Assembly (NCBI RefSeq): GCF_028280385.1
Contig: NZ_JANQLX010000014.1
Location: 1 to 64,000, forward strand
Origin: Allomuricauda sp.
GTDB lineage: Bacteria; Bacteroidota; Bacteroidia; Flavobacteriales; Flavobacteriaceae
Length of the DNA: 64,000 bases
Direction of reading: 5' to 3'
Each line of letters opens with the position of its first letter. Within the stretch, counting starts at the first letter, position 1. This document shows positions 33,427-41,352 of this stretch, piece after piece. Position numbers and translations under genes: made by a program. Under the pieces are notes generated by a model, which worked only from the letters and a program-made list of their open reading frames with translations, did no database searches and was not told the origin of the DNA.

Positions 33427-33842
33427 AAGATCACATGGGCATCGCCTTCTCCCAATATAAGGAGAGGGAAATAATAGGTAAAGCTGATAATCCCAACATA
33501 CTCAGTTACTTTGATGAACTTGGGTTCGATGGTTCGGCACTGAAGGATGAGACCGCTTGGTGCAGCGCTTTTGCCAATTGGGTGTGCAAGGAGTCCGGAT
33601 TGCCCTTTTCCGGTAAACTGAACGCGCGCAGCTGGTTGGAAATCGGTTCAAAGGTTGATGAGCCACAGTACGGTGACATTGTTGTTTTCTGGAGGGAGAG
33701 CAAGGAAAGTTGGAAAGGGCACGTAGCTTTCTATATCAGGGAAAAAGACGGCTATATCTATGTACTGGGAGGTAACCAGAACAACGAAGTTAACATCAAG
33801 CGTTACCCAAAGGGTAGGCTTTTACAATATAGAAGACTATGA
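33423..33842 (+). CDS. Endolysin, CHAP/NlpC-like (TIGR02594 type)
   Basis: The 139-aa protein has the Cys-containing motif TAWCSAFANWV (about 44-54) and the His motif WKGHVAFYI (about 96-104), which make a cysteine-peptidase pair. An LGGNQNNEVN segment is typical of TIGR02594 proteins. It should cut peptidoglycan cross-links. No signal peptide is seen, so release depends on the nearby holin. Confidence 0.88.
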   Translation: MKDHMGIAFSQYKEREIIGKADNPNILSYFDELGFDGSALKDETAWCSAFANWVCKESGLPFSGKLNARSWLEIGSKVDEPQYGDIVVFWRESKESWKGHVAFYIREKDGYIYVLGGNQNNEVNIKRYPKGRLLQYRRL

Positions 33843-34192
33843 GAATAATCAAAAAAATACCATGGAAAGCACTGACTATATTGGCCATTGGATTTGTTAT
33901 CGGTTTTGGTACCGGTGCGAAGACCGGCCATAAGGTAACCTGGTTGACAACTGCCAAGACACTTGAAAAGACAGGTGTTGCAGAAAAGGTAAACAAGCCC
34001 ACCGTGACCAATGATATCAGCAATGAAATCAATATCGAAAAGATAAAGAAATCCGACACGCTTAATATTGTGCTTGACCCAACCAACAACCAAAAACCGG
34101 TGAACATCATTTCGGACAAGGAGTGTCTGAAGGAAGTTATGTCAGCCCTTAGCGTGTCAAGACAAAAAAGGCTGCAGCGGTGGCTCCAGTAG
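33839..34192 (+). CDS. Membrane-anchored small protein, spanin-like
   Basis: The 117-aa protein has one N-terminal hydrophobic segment (about 11-27) with GFGTGAKTGHK, followed by a charged polar region. The arrangement (anchor plus periplasmic helix, after the endolysin) resembles an i-spanin, but no lipoprotein partner gene is seen. It overlaps the endolysin by 4 bp. Confidence 0.55.
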   Translation: MRIIKKIPWKALTILAIGFVIGFGTGAKTGHKVTWLTTAKTLEKTGVAEKVNKPTVTNDISNEINIEKIKKSDTLNIVLDPTNNQKPVNIISDKECLKEVMSALSVSRQKRLQRWLQ

Positions 34193-34281
34193 TGTAGTTC
34201 GTCGTTTATGGTTGTAAAATTGTACTAAAATTCGTATTTTAAAGGGGTAGGCAATAAAATTTATTTATATTGCGTTCAAAT

Positions 34282-34314
34282 AAAAAGGACAGTTGCTGTA
34301 ACAACTGCCCTTTA
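34282..34314 (-). terminator. Terminator for the minus-strand tRNA-like gene
   Basis: AAGGaCAGTTG (34285-34295) and CAACTGcCCTT (34302-34312) form a stem with one mismatch. Read leftward the stem is followed by TTTTTATTT. It lies directly after the tRNA-like gene, which suggests a real transcription unit, and may also end the lysis transcript. Confidence 0.7.
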
Positions 34315-34319
34315 AACGA

Positions 34320-34393
34320 GTCATCGCAGGGAATCGAACCCTAAGTAGTCTCCGTGCAAAGAGGACTCCCTACACCAGTAGAGTGGCGATGAC
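34320..34393 (-). tRNA. tRNA-Cys-like gene (anticodon GCA), degenerate anticodon arm
   Basis: Read leftward, the acceptor is a perfect 7-bp stem (GTCATCG/CGATGAC), the D stem is ACTC/GAGT, and the T arm is TAGGG-TTCGATT-CCCTG. The anticodon stem has only four pairs (CTCT/GGAG), around a loop with GCA (Cys). The discriminator is U, the identity element used by CysRS. CCA is not encoded. The irregular anticodon arm and large D loop suggest a degenerate or specialised phage tRNA. Confidence 0.6.
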
Positions 34394-34407
34394 AAGTTGA
34401 AAAAATT

Positions 34408-34434
34408 AAGCCTTCAGAAATGAAGGCTTTTTTT
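34408..34434. terminator. Bidirectional terminator
   Basis: AAGCCTTCA (34408-34416) and TGAAGGCTT (34421-34429) pair perfectly around gaaa, with T runs on the plus side and an A-rich stretch on the other. It would terminate the minus-strand RHH gene from the right and rightward transcripts from the left. Confidence 0.8.
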
Positions 34435-34441
34435 GTTGTGT

Positions 34442-34597
34442 TCATCGTGTCCCGGTTAGATTGTTCAAATAATTCAAAGCCGCAGTTTCCACCATATTGG
34501 AGAAATTCCTGTTTTCTTCAACCGCTCTTCTTTCTAGTCGATTGATAACTTCTGTTCTCATAGTAACTGTTTTTTTACTTGTCGTGTTACGAGGCAT
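34442..34597 (-). CDS. Ribbon-helix-helix regulator (Arc/CopG-like)
   Basis: The start is placed at ATG 34597 (51 aa, MPRNTTSKKTVTMRTEV). The sequence KTVTMRTEVINRLERRAVEENRNFSN fits one beta strand and two helices of the RHH fold, with a VETAALNYL end. It could control the right-end accessory genes. A longer start 36 bp upstream is less likely. Confidence 0.75.
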   Translation of the reverse strand: MPRNTTSKKTVTMRTEVINRLERRAVEENRNFSNMVETAALNYLNNLTGTR

Positions 34598-34748
34598 TTG
34601 GAATAGTTTTTGAAATTTCACTAAAGATACCAAAATCTTGCTAGAGCTTACTGGGTAATCCAGTTTATTTTAAAACAGATATTACGGAATGTGTTAAATT
34701 CTTAAGGCAGCTTTGGTTCTAGGTTGAAAACAATGACGATTTGGAAAT

Positions 34749-35531
34749 TTAATCCAATGGTTGTTCCGCATCTGGAAGATAAATCCTGGTGAAACTGGCG
34801 GTGTCAATTTTTTGGAGCATTTTGGCCTTGCCGTAATCCGATCTTTTTCCTAGGTAATCCTCTCCAGTATAAATGAAATGCTTCTTAAGAGAAGATTGTA
34901 GCCATCTTAACTTTTTAATGTCCTTTCTAACGATTGCGTCTTTGTTGTCCTTTACTAAGTGAACCTCTCCGGTATCGTTGTAAATTACACCTTGGAAAGT
35001 AAACCGATTGTCCCCTATATATAGTATGCTCATAAGAACATTGTTGTGGTCGTCGATTAACTCAAAACCATGTTGATCGAAATTATAGCTGAAGGTCCTG
35101 TGCTGGTTGCCTGTTATTTGATTCTCGAGGATCTCTGCTATGAAATTTCCCTCTATGTCATAAAGTTTAATGTCAAAAACAATTTCTCCATTTTTAGCTT
35201 TAAATGAGATGTTGCATGATGATGGACCTCTTGGAAATTCACTATTCCCAATCATTAGGCATGTATTCATCAAGTCCAAAGGCACGTCAAAACTATATTC
35301 TACTTTGCCAAAAATGACTCCTGCCGGTTTGCCTATTTCATATTGAATATCTTTTAAAATAAGACCCCTATAGTTATTGTCAGGTCCAACTATTAACCGA
35401 GGTTCTCTTTCAAATAAACCTATCACCCATTCAAGGTTTTGTCCCCATTCAAAAACATAACCCAAAAAGGTAGCTATGCCGATAAGCAAAATAATTAGTT
35501 TTTTTTTGTGCTTCTTTTTGAAAAGTTTCAT
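34749..35531 (-). CDS. Membrane-anchored protein of unknown function
   Basis: The 260-aa protein has a Lys-rich cytoplasmic N-terminus (MKLFKKKHKKK) and one membrane segment (about 12-28). The beta-rich external or periplasmic part of about 210 residues includes DGEVHLVKDNK-like strands and ends with KMLQKIDTASFTRIYLP. Its AT content is higher than that of the phage core. No family is recognised. It is likely a lysogen-expressed accessory gene. Confidence 0.65.
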   Translation of the reverse strand: MKLFKKKHKKKLIILLIGIATFLGYVFEWGQNLEWVIGLFEREPRLIVGPDNNYRGLILKDIQYEIGKPAGVIFGKVEYSFDVPLDLMNTCLMIGNSEFPRGPSSCNISFKAKNGEIVFDIKLYDIEGNFIAEILENQITGNQHRTFSYNFDQHGFELIDDHNNVLMSILYIGDNRFTFQGVIYNDTGEVHLVKDNKDAIVRKDIKKLRWLQSSLKKHFIYTGEDYLGKRSDYGKAKMLQKIDTASFTRIYLPDAEQPLD

Positions 35532-35600
35532 CAAGTTTTATGATCAAATCTATATCACGGGGGAAACGTTCAAAGTTACTCATTTCAAGGCACCAACATT

Positions 35601-35876
35601 TTAACGGTCAATCCTTTTTTTGACCCATCCCTTGTCCGGTATCCTCCAATATCCGAGCACTGACATCCACTCGAACACCACGCCGGATGGGTACATGAAC
35701 ATCAAGAAGAAATCCAGTTTATCCGGCCTGAACTCTATGTAGAAACCCTCCATTGTTAGGGGTCTGTTGGGCATTTCACAGTCCTCCATGGCGGCCCGCA
35801 GCCTTTCCTTCCCTATCTCTTTCATAAGGTCTATGATGGCTTTTTCGTTGTGGTTCTGGAATACTAATTTGGACAT
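35601..35876 (-). CDS. Small accessory protein of unknown function
   Basis: The 91-aa protein starts MSKLVFQNHNEKAIIDLMKE, with a helical N-terminal half and a Phe/Trp-rich second half (FYIEFRPDKLDFFLMFMYPS, then WRIPDKGWVKK). No domain is recognised. It is transcribed leftward, divergent from the SRAP gene. Confidence 0.6.
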   Translation of the reverse strand: MSKLVFQNHNEKAIIDLMKEIGKERLRAAMEDCEMPNRPLTMEGFYIEFRPDKLDFFLMFMYPSGVVFEWMSVLGYWRIPDKGWVKKRIDR

Positions 35877-35950
35877 TATCCAAAATTATGGAACTATTCC
35901 AATTGTAAAAAGTTAAAGTTTTGGGTAATTTAGATGTCTAACTATGCCAA

Positions 35951-36715
35951 ATGTGCTATTCCACCAGACAGACCAAGAAGGTCAGTGAACTTGAAAAAAT
36001 CTTCGACGCGGTTGCAAAGATCTCACCAGGTTTGGAAGAAAAGGACCTTGTTTTCAACCATGCGAACGGGTTCGCACACCCGCCCATGCTCATAATCCCG
36101 CAAGAGAACCCAAAGTACATGGCCACCCTCATGTGGGGGCTTATCCCACATTGGGAATCCGGTGCAGGATCGAAGGAATATTACAAGAGCACCATTAAAT
36201 GGGGTTCCGGCCTGAACGCCAAATCGGAGAAGCTTTTCAGTTCCAATATGTACAGTCCCCATGCGCTCACCAAAAGGTGCGTGGTCCCGGTCACGGGGTT
36301 TTATGAGCCGCACACGGCGGAGAAGAACGGCAAACCCTTCAAGGTTCCCTTCCACTTCGAGCGCAAGGACAAGGAAGTGATCAGTCTGGCAGGGATCTAT
36401 GCGTTCACCAATGATGGGTATGCCACGTTTACGATATTGACCAAGGAGGCGACACCGCTTTTCGCAAAGATCCACAACAAAAAGAACCGTAGGCCGGTGA
36501 TACTCAATGACGATGATGTCAAGGTATGGCTGAATCCCAACCTGAAAAGGGAGGACGTAGAGGCGGTGATAGGCAACGATATGCCGGACGATGAAATCAA
36601 TGCCTATCCCATAAGCAAGGACCTTTACAAGCGTAATGTCGATACCAATGTCCCGGAGATCATTGAACCTGTGCATTACGATGAGATTGAGATAGATTAC
36701 GAGAACAAACCATGA
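35951..36715 (+). CDS. SRAP protein (SOS response-associated peptidase, YedK/HMCES)
   Basis: The 254-aa protein begins MCYS, so Cys2 becomes the catalytic N-terminal Cys after Met removal. The conserved residues GLNAKSEKL (Asn and Glu), TGFYEP (Glu), and the HNKKNRRPVIL stretch (catalytic His) are present. SRAP proteins form covalent adducts with abasic sites in single-stranded DNA and shield them. It could protect phage DNA during replication or DGR activity, the latter being speculative. It overlaps the next gene by 4 bp. Confidence 0.93.
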   Translation: MCYSTRQTKKVSELEKIFDAVAKISPGLEEKDLVFNHANGFAHPPMLIIPQENPKYMATLMWGLIPHWESGAGSKEYYKSTIKWGSGLNAKSEKLFSSNMYSPHALTKRCVVPVTGFYEPHTAEKNGKPFKVPFHFERKDKEVISLAGIYAFTNDGYATFTILTKEATPLFAKIHNKKNRRPVILNDDDVKVWLNPNLKREDVEAVIGNDMPDDEINAYPISKDLYKRNVDTNVPEIIEPVHYDEIEIDYENKP

Positions 36716-36984
36716 ACAGACCTATTCAAATATCTGACTTCAACGCTTTGCCCAAGGAAGATCGTGACCTGCATTTTTGGGAGTACCATGGAGAGGTCAT
36801 CGATTCGCTGAAAAAAGGTGGATTTGACCATTACCTTTTCAGGGACAGGGCATCGCACTTGATATTGGAAGTGAAGATGAACAGGGATTTAGGTATAATG
36901 GATGTAAGGGCCGTATCGGGCAATGATATAGCCGAAAGGTATCCCCCTGGGCACGAAAAAGCGGATAAAAGTCTATGGGAATGA
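36712..36984 (+). CDS. Tandem paralogue A, unknown family
   Basis: This 90-aa protein contains HFWEYHGEVIDSLKKGGFDH, LFRD and a DVRAVSGNDIAERYPPGH end. It aligns along its length with the protein at 37073-37324, sharing HFW, IDSL, the YxLxxD-like middle and IxERYPPGHxxxxxxxW. It is coupled to the SRAP gene by a 4-bp overlap. No function is known. Confidence 0.6.
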   Translation: MNRPIQISDFNALPKEDRDLHFWEYHGEVIDSLKKGGFDHYLFRDRASHLILEVKMNRDLGIMDVRAVSGNDIAERYPPGHEKADKSLWE

Positions 36985-37072
36985 CGTATAAAAATTCCTA
37001 AATTGGATAGTTGGAAACCCATATCGATAACTGGGACAACCTTAACTCAGGTTCCGCAACACTTTTTGGATA

Positions 37073-37324
37073 ATGCACTTCAATAGATTGCCACCGATAA
37101 CACGACTGGAACACTTCTGGGACAACCAAGGGGATTTCATTGATTCCCTTTCGACCACAAATTTTGAATATTTCCTCTATAGGGACAAATGCACGGATAC
37201 GATCTACGAACTCAAATCCGGGGTCACCGTATCGGCAATAGATGTAAGGGAGATTTCTGCAGAAGAAATTGAGGAAAGATACCCTCCTGGACATAAAACG
37301 GTGGAGGACAAACCTTGGGACTAA
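37073..37324 (+). CDS. Tandem paralogue B, unknown family
   Basis: The 83-aa protein is a diverged copy of paralogue A: EHFWDNQGDFIDSL near the start, FLYRDK in the middle, and DVREISAEEIEERYPPGHK at the end. The N-terminus is shorter. Conservation of the C-terminal YPPGH motif suggests a functional site or interaction motif. It lies next to attR, a common place for swapped accessory genes. Confidence 0.6.
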   Translation: MHFNRLPPITRLEHFWDNQGDFIDSLSTTNFEYFLYRDKCTDTIYELKSGVTVSAIDVREISAEEIEERYPPGHKTVEDKPWD

Positions 37325-37352
37325 CCTCCTATTATATCGTGTATGATGTCTT

Positions 37353-37535
37353 TCATGTTGAAGTTGTTCCGCCCTTTAGAAAACCTTTCACAGATTCAAG
37401 GCCTTTTTGAGCATCTTCCTTTACTTCGTTTTCAATAAGGTCCTCCCAAGCCCAATTGAGCCTTTGGACGGCAATTGCACAGTTAATAGAGGCTTCCCTT
37501 AATCGTTTTCCAATATCGATGGGCCGGTTTTTCAT
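37353..37535 (-). CDS. Small helical protein (60 aa)
   Basis: The protein is helical and ends GLESVKGFLKGGTTST, with a Trp-containing segment QRLNWAWEDL. It converges with paralogue B and is the last gene before attR. No family is recognised. Confidence 0.5.
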   Translation of the reverse strand: MKNRPIDIGKRLREASINCAIAVQRLNWAWEDLIENEVKEDAQKGLESVKGFLKGGTTST

Positions 37536-37623
37536 TACTCTAATTTACGAAAAAAGAAAGGGATAAGGTCGACCAGACAAAATAGATTTAAGCTCTCTCT
37601 TATTGGAAATATAGCGCATAAAT

Positions 37624-37657
37624 TGCGCGTAATTGTACTTAAAAATTATATAAGTAC
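37624..37657. promoter_or_regulatory. Right-end arm-site candidate and inverted repeat
   Basis: TGCGCGT at 37624-37630 matches the tandem repeats near attL. Close by, GTACTTA (37635-37641) and TAAGTAC (37651-37657) form a perfect inverted repeat with a 9-bp AT-rich spacer. Both lie within 70 bp of attR and could bind integrase or an excision factor. Confidence 0.45.
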
Positions 37658-37691
37658 CTGATAATAAAATAGATAAAACTAATATTGTATA

Positions 37692-37738
37692 TGCCTTACA
37701 AGCAGGGGGTCACTGGTTCGAATCCAGTAGGGCCCACA
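37692..37738 (+). repeat. attR core: 47-bp direct repeat
   Basis: This sequence is identical to 31-77. Only the 3' half of tRNA-Val is present, so the right junction has no functional tRNA. It defines the element end. Confidence 0.95.
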
Positions 37739-37740
37739 AA

Positions 37741-37769
37741 GGTCGCCGGTCATGGCGGCCTTTTTTTAT
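37741..37769 (+). terminator. Terminator next to attR
   Basis: GGTCGCC (37741-37747) pairs with GGCGGCC (one G-T) and is followed by seven T. Before phage integration this would have been the natural terminator of the tRNA-Val gene. Confidence 0.8.
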
Positions 37770-38074
37770 TTCCGGTTGTCTGCCTTTGTTGGGATTGTTT
37801 GGTTCTTGGGTTTATGGATGCACCCTTCTGGAAGGGTTCAGGGCATCCCGATGTACATTGGGAGGGTTCCTGGTTTGTGCTTCGTGTAGGATACACCCTT
37901 TTTTATTCCCTTGTTTTCTTCCCGATATTTTAAACTGGTTCAAGGTCCGCTGGTTTAGAGCAGTTTCAGCGTAGCTGAAACCGGGGTTGGTTCGGCATGT
38001 GGGATATGATATGGTTGATTCATTGTTGCAAAAAAAAAAATCATCTGATAATGCAGATGATTTTTGAGATGGTC
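37770..38074. other. Intergenic region between attR and tRNA-Val(GAC)
   Basis: No convincing gene is seen. It holds a GCTGGTTTAGAGCA stretch (37949-37962) identical to part of the D arm of the neighbouring tRNA-Val(GAC) but in the opposite direction, a short hairpin GTTTCAGC/GCTGAAAC, and the tRNA terminator at its right edge. Confidence 0.5.
38030..38067 (-). terminator. Terminator of tRNA-Val(GAC)
   Basis: AATCATCTG and CAGATGATT form a stem around the loop, with an A run on the left that reads as a T run on the minus strand. It directly follows the tRNA in its direction. Confidence 0.85.
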
Positions 38075-38152
38075 TGGTGGAGTGTATTGGATTCGAACCA
38101 ACGACCCCCGCCCTGTCAAGGCGGTGCTCTAAACCAGCTGAGCTAACACTCC
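38075..38152 (-). tRNA. tRNA-Val (anticodon GAC)
   Basis: Read leftward, the acceptor GGAGTGT pairs with ACACTCC and CCA is encoded. The anticodon stem CCGCC/GGCGG encloses TTGACAA, giving anticodon GAC (Val, GUC). The T arm is GTTGG-TTCGAAT-CCAAT. Tail CCA is present, unlike in the tRNA-Val(TAC) at the left end. Confidence 0.92.
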
Positions 38153-38210
38153 AAAAGTATATTGAGGGAACGCTGCTCCCTACAAAAGTGCTGCAATATC
38201 GGAAAATTGT

Positions 38211-38621
38211 TTACCAATCCCCATATTCAGCGGAATTCTTTTGGGTTTCATGGAGGGTAATATGCAATTGTTGACCTTTATCCAGTTTTGGTTTCAGAAT
38301 ATCGTAGATTACTTTTACGAAATATTCCGTGGTGGGTAGGCCGTGACTGAATTCAGGGCAATCCTCATTTAAGTTTTTGTGGTCAAACCGCTCCTCTATC
38401 TCATCATGGATCAGTGCGCCCAATACCGCCAAGTCCATTACAAAACCGGTATTTGGGTCCACTTCACCCCTTACCCTGACCTCCAAATCGAAATTATGTC
38501 CATGATAGGTGGGGCTATTGCATTTCCCAAACACTTCCTGGTTCTTTTCATCGCTCCATCTGGGATTGTGCAGCCTGTGGGCAGCATTAAAATGGGCTTT
38601 TCTACAAATTGTGGCAATCAT
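38211..38621 (-). CDS. queD: 6-carboxytetrahydropterin synthase
   Basis: Starting at ATG 38621, the 136-aa enzyme of the PTPS/QueD family contains FNAAHRL (zinc His), GKCNSPTYHGHNFD (catalytic Cys and two zinc His) and a C-terminal HETQKNSAEY motif. It makes the pterin precursor in queuosine and other 7-deazaguanine pathways from dihydroneopterin triphosphate. The gene stands alone. Confidence 0.93.
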   Translation of the reverse strand: MIATICRKAHFNAAHRLHNPRWSDEKNQEVFGKCNSPTYHGHNFDLEVRVRGEVDPNTGFVMDLAVLGALIHDEIEERFDHKNLNEDCPEFSHGLPTTEYFVKVIYDILKPKLDKGQQLHITLHETQKNSAEYGDW

Positions 38622-38667
38622 ACTGCAAAGCAACTAAAAAGATGGGATAAGACCCAGTTTTCATATA

Positions 38668-38697
38668 AAAAAAGAGCTGCAAAAAGCAGCTCTCTTT
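38668..38697 (-). terminator. Terminator of the SusC/SusD operon
   Basis: GAGCTGC (38674-38680) and GCAGCTC (38686-38692) form a stem, and the minus-strand reading ends in TTTTTTTAT. It lies 20 bp after the last gene of the operon. Confidence 0.85.
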
Positions 38698-38717
38698 TAT
38701 GAATTGAAAGTTAGGGT

Positions 38718-39578
38718 TTAGGAACAAATGTTCAAAACAATTTCACCTGGAGTAGGACCAGGGCCTCCAGCTGCTGCGGTTTCACCTGAGGGAGCCAACA
38801 GTTCAAAAACATGTTCCTCCTCAAAAGCGCCAGGGGTATAGGTAAATACCAGCTCGGTAGTACCGTCTGGAACCGAAATAGTAAAGGATGCCGCACTTCC
38901 GGCAGCAATGGTGTAGTCCGTGGAGGTTCCATCAATGGTAACCGTTATAAAGGCTCCATCCCATCCATCGCCGAACAAATCTGTCATGTTCAACACGTAA
39001 TCACCAATCACCGGGGTAACTGGGATACAGTTAATACCTGCCGAATAGGCAAATGGAGACGAGAAAAACGACCCATTGGCCACGGTTCCTGCGGCTCTGT
39101 TGGTAAACACCCTGCCATCGGTCAGTTGTGCTTCCAACCTAAAGCTAATGGCATCGCCGCCGTCCACAATACCGGAATCGGTTCCTGTGCCTGTTAGGGC
39201 TTCACTTAAAGTAACCACTAAGTCCGCCCTTGGGAATCCAAAAGGTCCTTCTGCAAAGGAAGAAGCGGAAATGGTGGTAACCAAAGCTTCTGTTGATGAA
39301 AGATCATTGTCGTCCTCTATGGTATTGTCCACAAACTGGGCGTACACCCTCACTTCTTGCAGTAATCTTCCGTCCTCTTCATCTTGTGCTTCCAGGGTAA
39401 CCCCAAAAGTAGATGACGGATCTAGCAAGTTGTAGGTGGTGCTCAAATTGGCCACGGTTCTCAACACCAGGCCACGTTCCACAGTTTCCAGGACTTGGTC
39501 CACAATTTTTTCCTCGGTACAGGACATTGCTGAGACCAATCCCATAGCGAGCAATATATATATTTTTAGTTTTCTCAT
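38718..39578 (-). CDS. Surface lipoprotein of a SusC/SusD operon
   Basis: Starting at ATG 39578 (286 aa), it has a signal peptide with lipobox SAMSC (Cys at about 20). The middle region (about 45-175) looks like an Ig-like beta domain. The C-terminal part (about 190-286) contains LNMTDLFGDGWDGAFITVTI and PGAFEEEHVFELL, resembling a carbohydrate-binding-type beta sandwich. Third gene of the operon, it probably binds substrate at the cell surface beside SusD. The substrate cannot be inferred. Confidence 0.75.
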   Translation of the reverse strand: MRKLKIYILLAMGLVSAMSCTEEKIVDQVLETVERGLVLRTVANLSTTYNLLDPSSTFGVTLEAQDEEDGRLLQEVRVYAQFVDNTIEDDNDLSSTEALVTTISASSFAEGPFGFPRADLVVTLSEALTGTGTDSGIVDGGDAISFRLEAQLTDGRVFTNRAAGTVANGSFFSSPFAYSAGINCIPVTPVIGDYVLNMTDLFGDGWDGAFITVTIDGTSTDYTIAAGSAASFTISVPDGTTELVFTYTPGAFEEEHVFELLAPSGETAAAGGPGPTPGEIVLNICS

Positions 39579-39607
39579 GATTCTTGTTTTATAAGACATT
39601 GCTGTTA

Positions 39608-41341
39608 TTAATTTGATCTCGGGAATGCAGGTCCCGCCGGATTGTTATCCCAAAATACCTGTACTGCCAGATTGGTTTTTTGGGTGATGTTCGAGTTCGA
39701 GGTCACCGCTTGGTTCGGGTAGAACATAGACCTTGGGAAACTTCCTGGGTCTGGCTCCCTGTTGGGCTGTAAAGTGCTTGGGAAGCCTGTTCTTCTATAA
39801 AAATTATAGGTTTCTATCCCATTTCCATAGTGGGCAACGAAGTAGTTTTCAGCAAGGATATCCCATTGATCATCACCGGTGGCCGCTCCAAAATCACTGG
39901 CCACGGTATTGATGAAATCCGTAACATCCGTAGCAGTTGGTTCAAAGGACAAATCTGCATTTGGATCTACAGAAACGGTAGCCCTCACCTTGGCAATTTG
40001 CTTGGTAAGGCCGGCTTCCAAGAAAGTTTGTGCTGTAGCGGCATCTCCTTGGGCCAAAGCTATTTCAGCCCTCCAGAAATCTACCATGAATGCACTCAAA
40101 ATTGGAGTTATCCCCAGTCCACCACCACCATTGGACAATGGGTCGGTTGGCTGTGCCACTGGACTAAAACTGTCGTCATCAAAGCGACCTCCTGCAGGAT
40201 ATACGCCCCAAGTTGTTCTAAGGGGACCATCTGGCGGTGCACCTTCATCATCTCCGTGATCTCTTCCCCAGTATCCATTTTCCAAATTACAGAAAGTGAA
40301 ACCTCCTGTTGTATAGTGTACGGGTGGGGTCTGTAAAGAGCATCTCAAGGTTTGCTCATCTGGATCAATTTCCTGACCAGGCGTAGCATTGGTCTGTCTG
40401 TAAAAATAATATCGGATTCTTGGGTCATTGGCTACCTGCATTTGGTTCATTAACCAATTGGCAGTATAATCCCCTGGTCCGTTGGATACATAGTTAAGAC
40501 CATATCTTGGATGTCTGTTATCCGGATTGGCGGCACTAGTGCCGGGCCATAAAAATTCAAAATCATCCGCAGTGTCCGTGATATAATTACCAGAAGTAAC
40601 AATGGCGTTGAAAGCGGCAATGGCTCCTGGATCTACCAAACGAGTTTGCAAATACAACTTCATTTTAAGGGTATTGGCGGCTTTTACCCATTTGGTATAA
40701 TCGTTATTATAGTAAAGCTCCACCGGCGGGGTGGCCGAGGCCGTATTGGTGAAATTGACAATAGCTTGGTCCAAAAGGGATAGGGCCGCTTCATAAACGG
40801 ATTGGCCACTGTCCAATTTGGCATTTACAATTTCTGGGGCCTGAACCGCTTCCGTGTACGGAATATCCCCAAAGAAATCCACTAATGAGGAAATGATATA
40901 GGCTTCAATAAACTGCGCAATTCCCAAATGACGGGTCAAGCCAGCTTCTTCTGCCAAAGGCTCCATTAAACGGATATCGAAAAGCACTCCCCTATAGGCA
41001 TTGTCCCATTCATCGTCAACATCACTGTCCTGATAGGTACTTTCGTAATCCCTGCTCTGCATGGTCAGCAAACGGGTAAGTTCCATGCCCAATGGAGAAA
41101 GCCCATCCCCAAATTGGAAACCACCGGTAACAAAGTTATCGTTGGGATCACCTATCACGTCCCCGTCCAAATGTCTAGCAAAATCTTCTTGGATTGAAGT
41201 GATAAAGAAATCCGGTGCCGCTTCATTCGGCGTCAAAAAGTTAGGGTCGTTGGTGCCGTCAAGTTCCGTAACCTCACAGGAAGTCAATGCAAGCGCTCCT
41301 GCAAAAAGACCCATTATAATATGTTTACTTCTTATTTTCAT
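39608..41341 (-). CDS. susD: SusD/RagB-family nutrient-binding lipoprotein
   Basis: The 577-aa lipoprotein (signal peptide, then ALTSC) has the helical SusD fold with TPR-like repeats: an AYIISSLVDFFGDIPYTEA motif near 145-163, KWVKAANTLKMKLYLQTR, and a Trp- and Asn-rich binding face. It covers the lid of the TonB-dependent SusC transporter encoded 11 bp upstream. Size is normal. This version belongs to the SusD-like group seen in many Flavobacteriaceae. Confidence 0.9.
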   Translation of the reverse strand: MKIRSKHIIMGLFAGALALTSCEVTELDGTNDPNFLTPNEAAPDFFITSIQEDFARHLDGDVIGDPNDNFVTGGFQFGDGLSPLGMELTRLLTMQSRDYESTYQDSDVDDEWDNAYRGVLFDIRLMEPLAEEAGLTRHLGIAQFIEAYIISSLVDFFGDIPYTEAVQAPEIVNAKLDSGQSVYEAALSLLDQAIVNFTNTASATPPVELYYNNDYTKWVKAANTLKMKLYLQTRLVDPGAIAAFNAIVTSGNYITDTADDFEFLWPGTSAANPDNRHPRYGLNYVSNGPGDYTANWLMNQMQVANDPRIRYYFYRQTNATPGQEIDPDEQTLRCSLQTPPVHYTTGGFTFCNLENGYWGRDHGDDEGAPPDGPLRTTWGVYPAGGRFDDDSFSPVAQPTDPLSNGGGGLGITPILSAFMVDFWRAEIALAQGDAATAQTFLEAGLTKQIAKVRATVSVDPNADLSFEPTATDVTDFINTVASDFGAATGDDQWDILAENYFVAHYGNGIETYNFYRRTGFPSTLQPNREPDPGSFPRSMFYPNQAVTSNSNITQKTNLAVQVFWDNNPAGPAFPRSN

Positions 41342-41352
41342 TTTAATTTTTT

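Larger units (their letters stand above)
31..37738 (+). mobile_element. Complete integrated temperate siphovirus (prophage)
   Basis: The element is bounded by a perfect 47-bp direct repeat of the tRNA-Val 3' half. It starts with a tyrosine recombinase just inside the left end. It carries repressor, replication, terminase, HK97-type portal, protease and capsid, head-tail connectors, tail tube, chaperone with frameshift, tape measure, tail tip, fibre-like proteins and lysis genes in the usual order. No tail sheath or baseplate wedge genes are seen, so a long non-contractile tail is inferred. No module is visibly broken, so it may be inducible. It is about 37.7 kb. Confidence 0.95.

Noticed and set aside
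37685..37974. Short plus-strand frames over attR and the following region
   Set aside because: They start inside the tRNA fragment, have no domain, and cross the terminator.
38077..38274. Frame containing IGFEPTTPALSRRC
   Set aside because: It is the translated antisense of tRNA-Val(GAC) and is not a gene.
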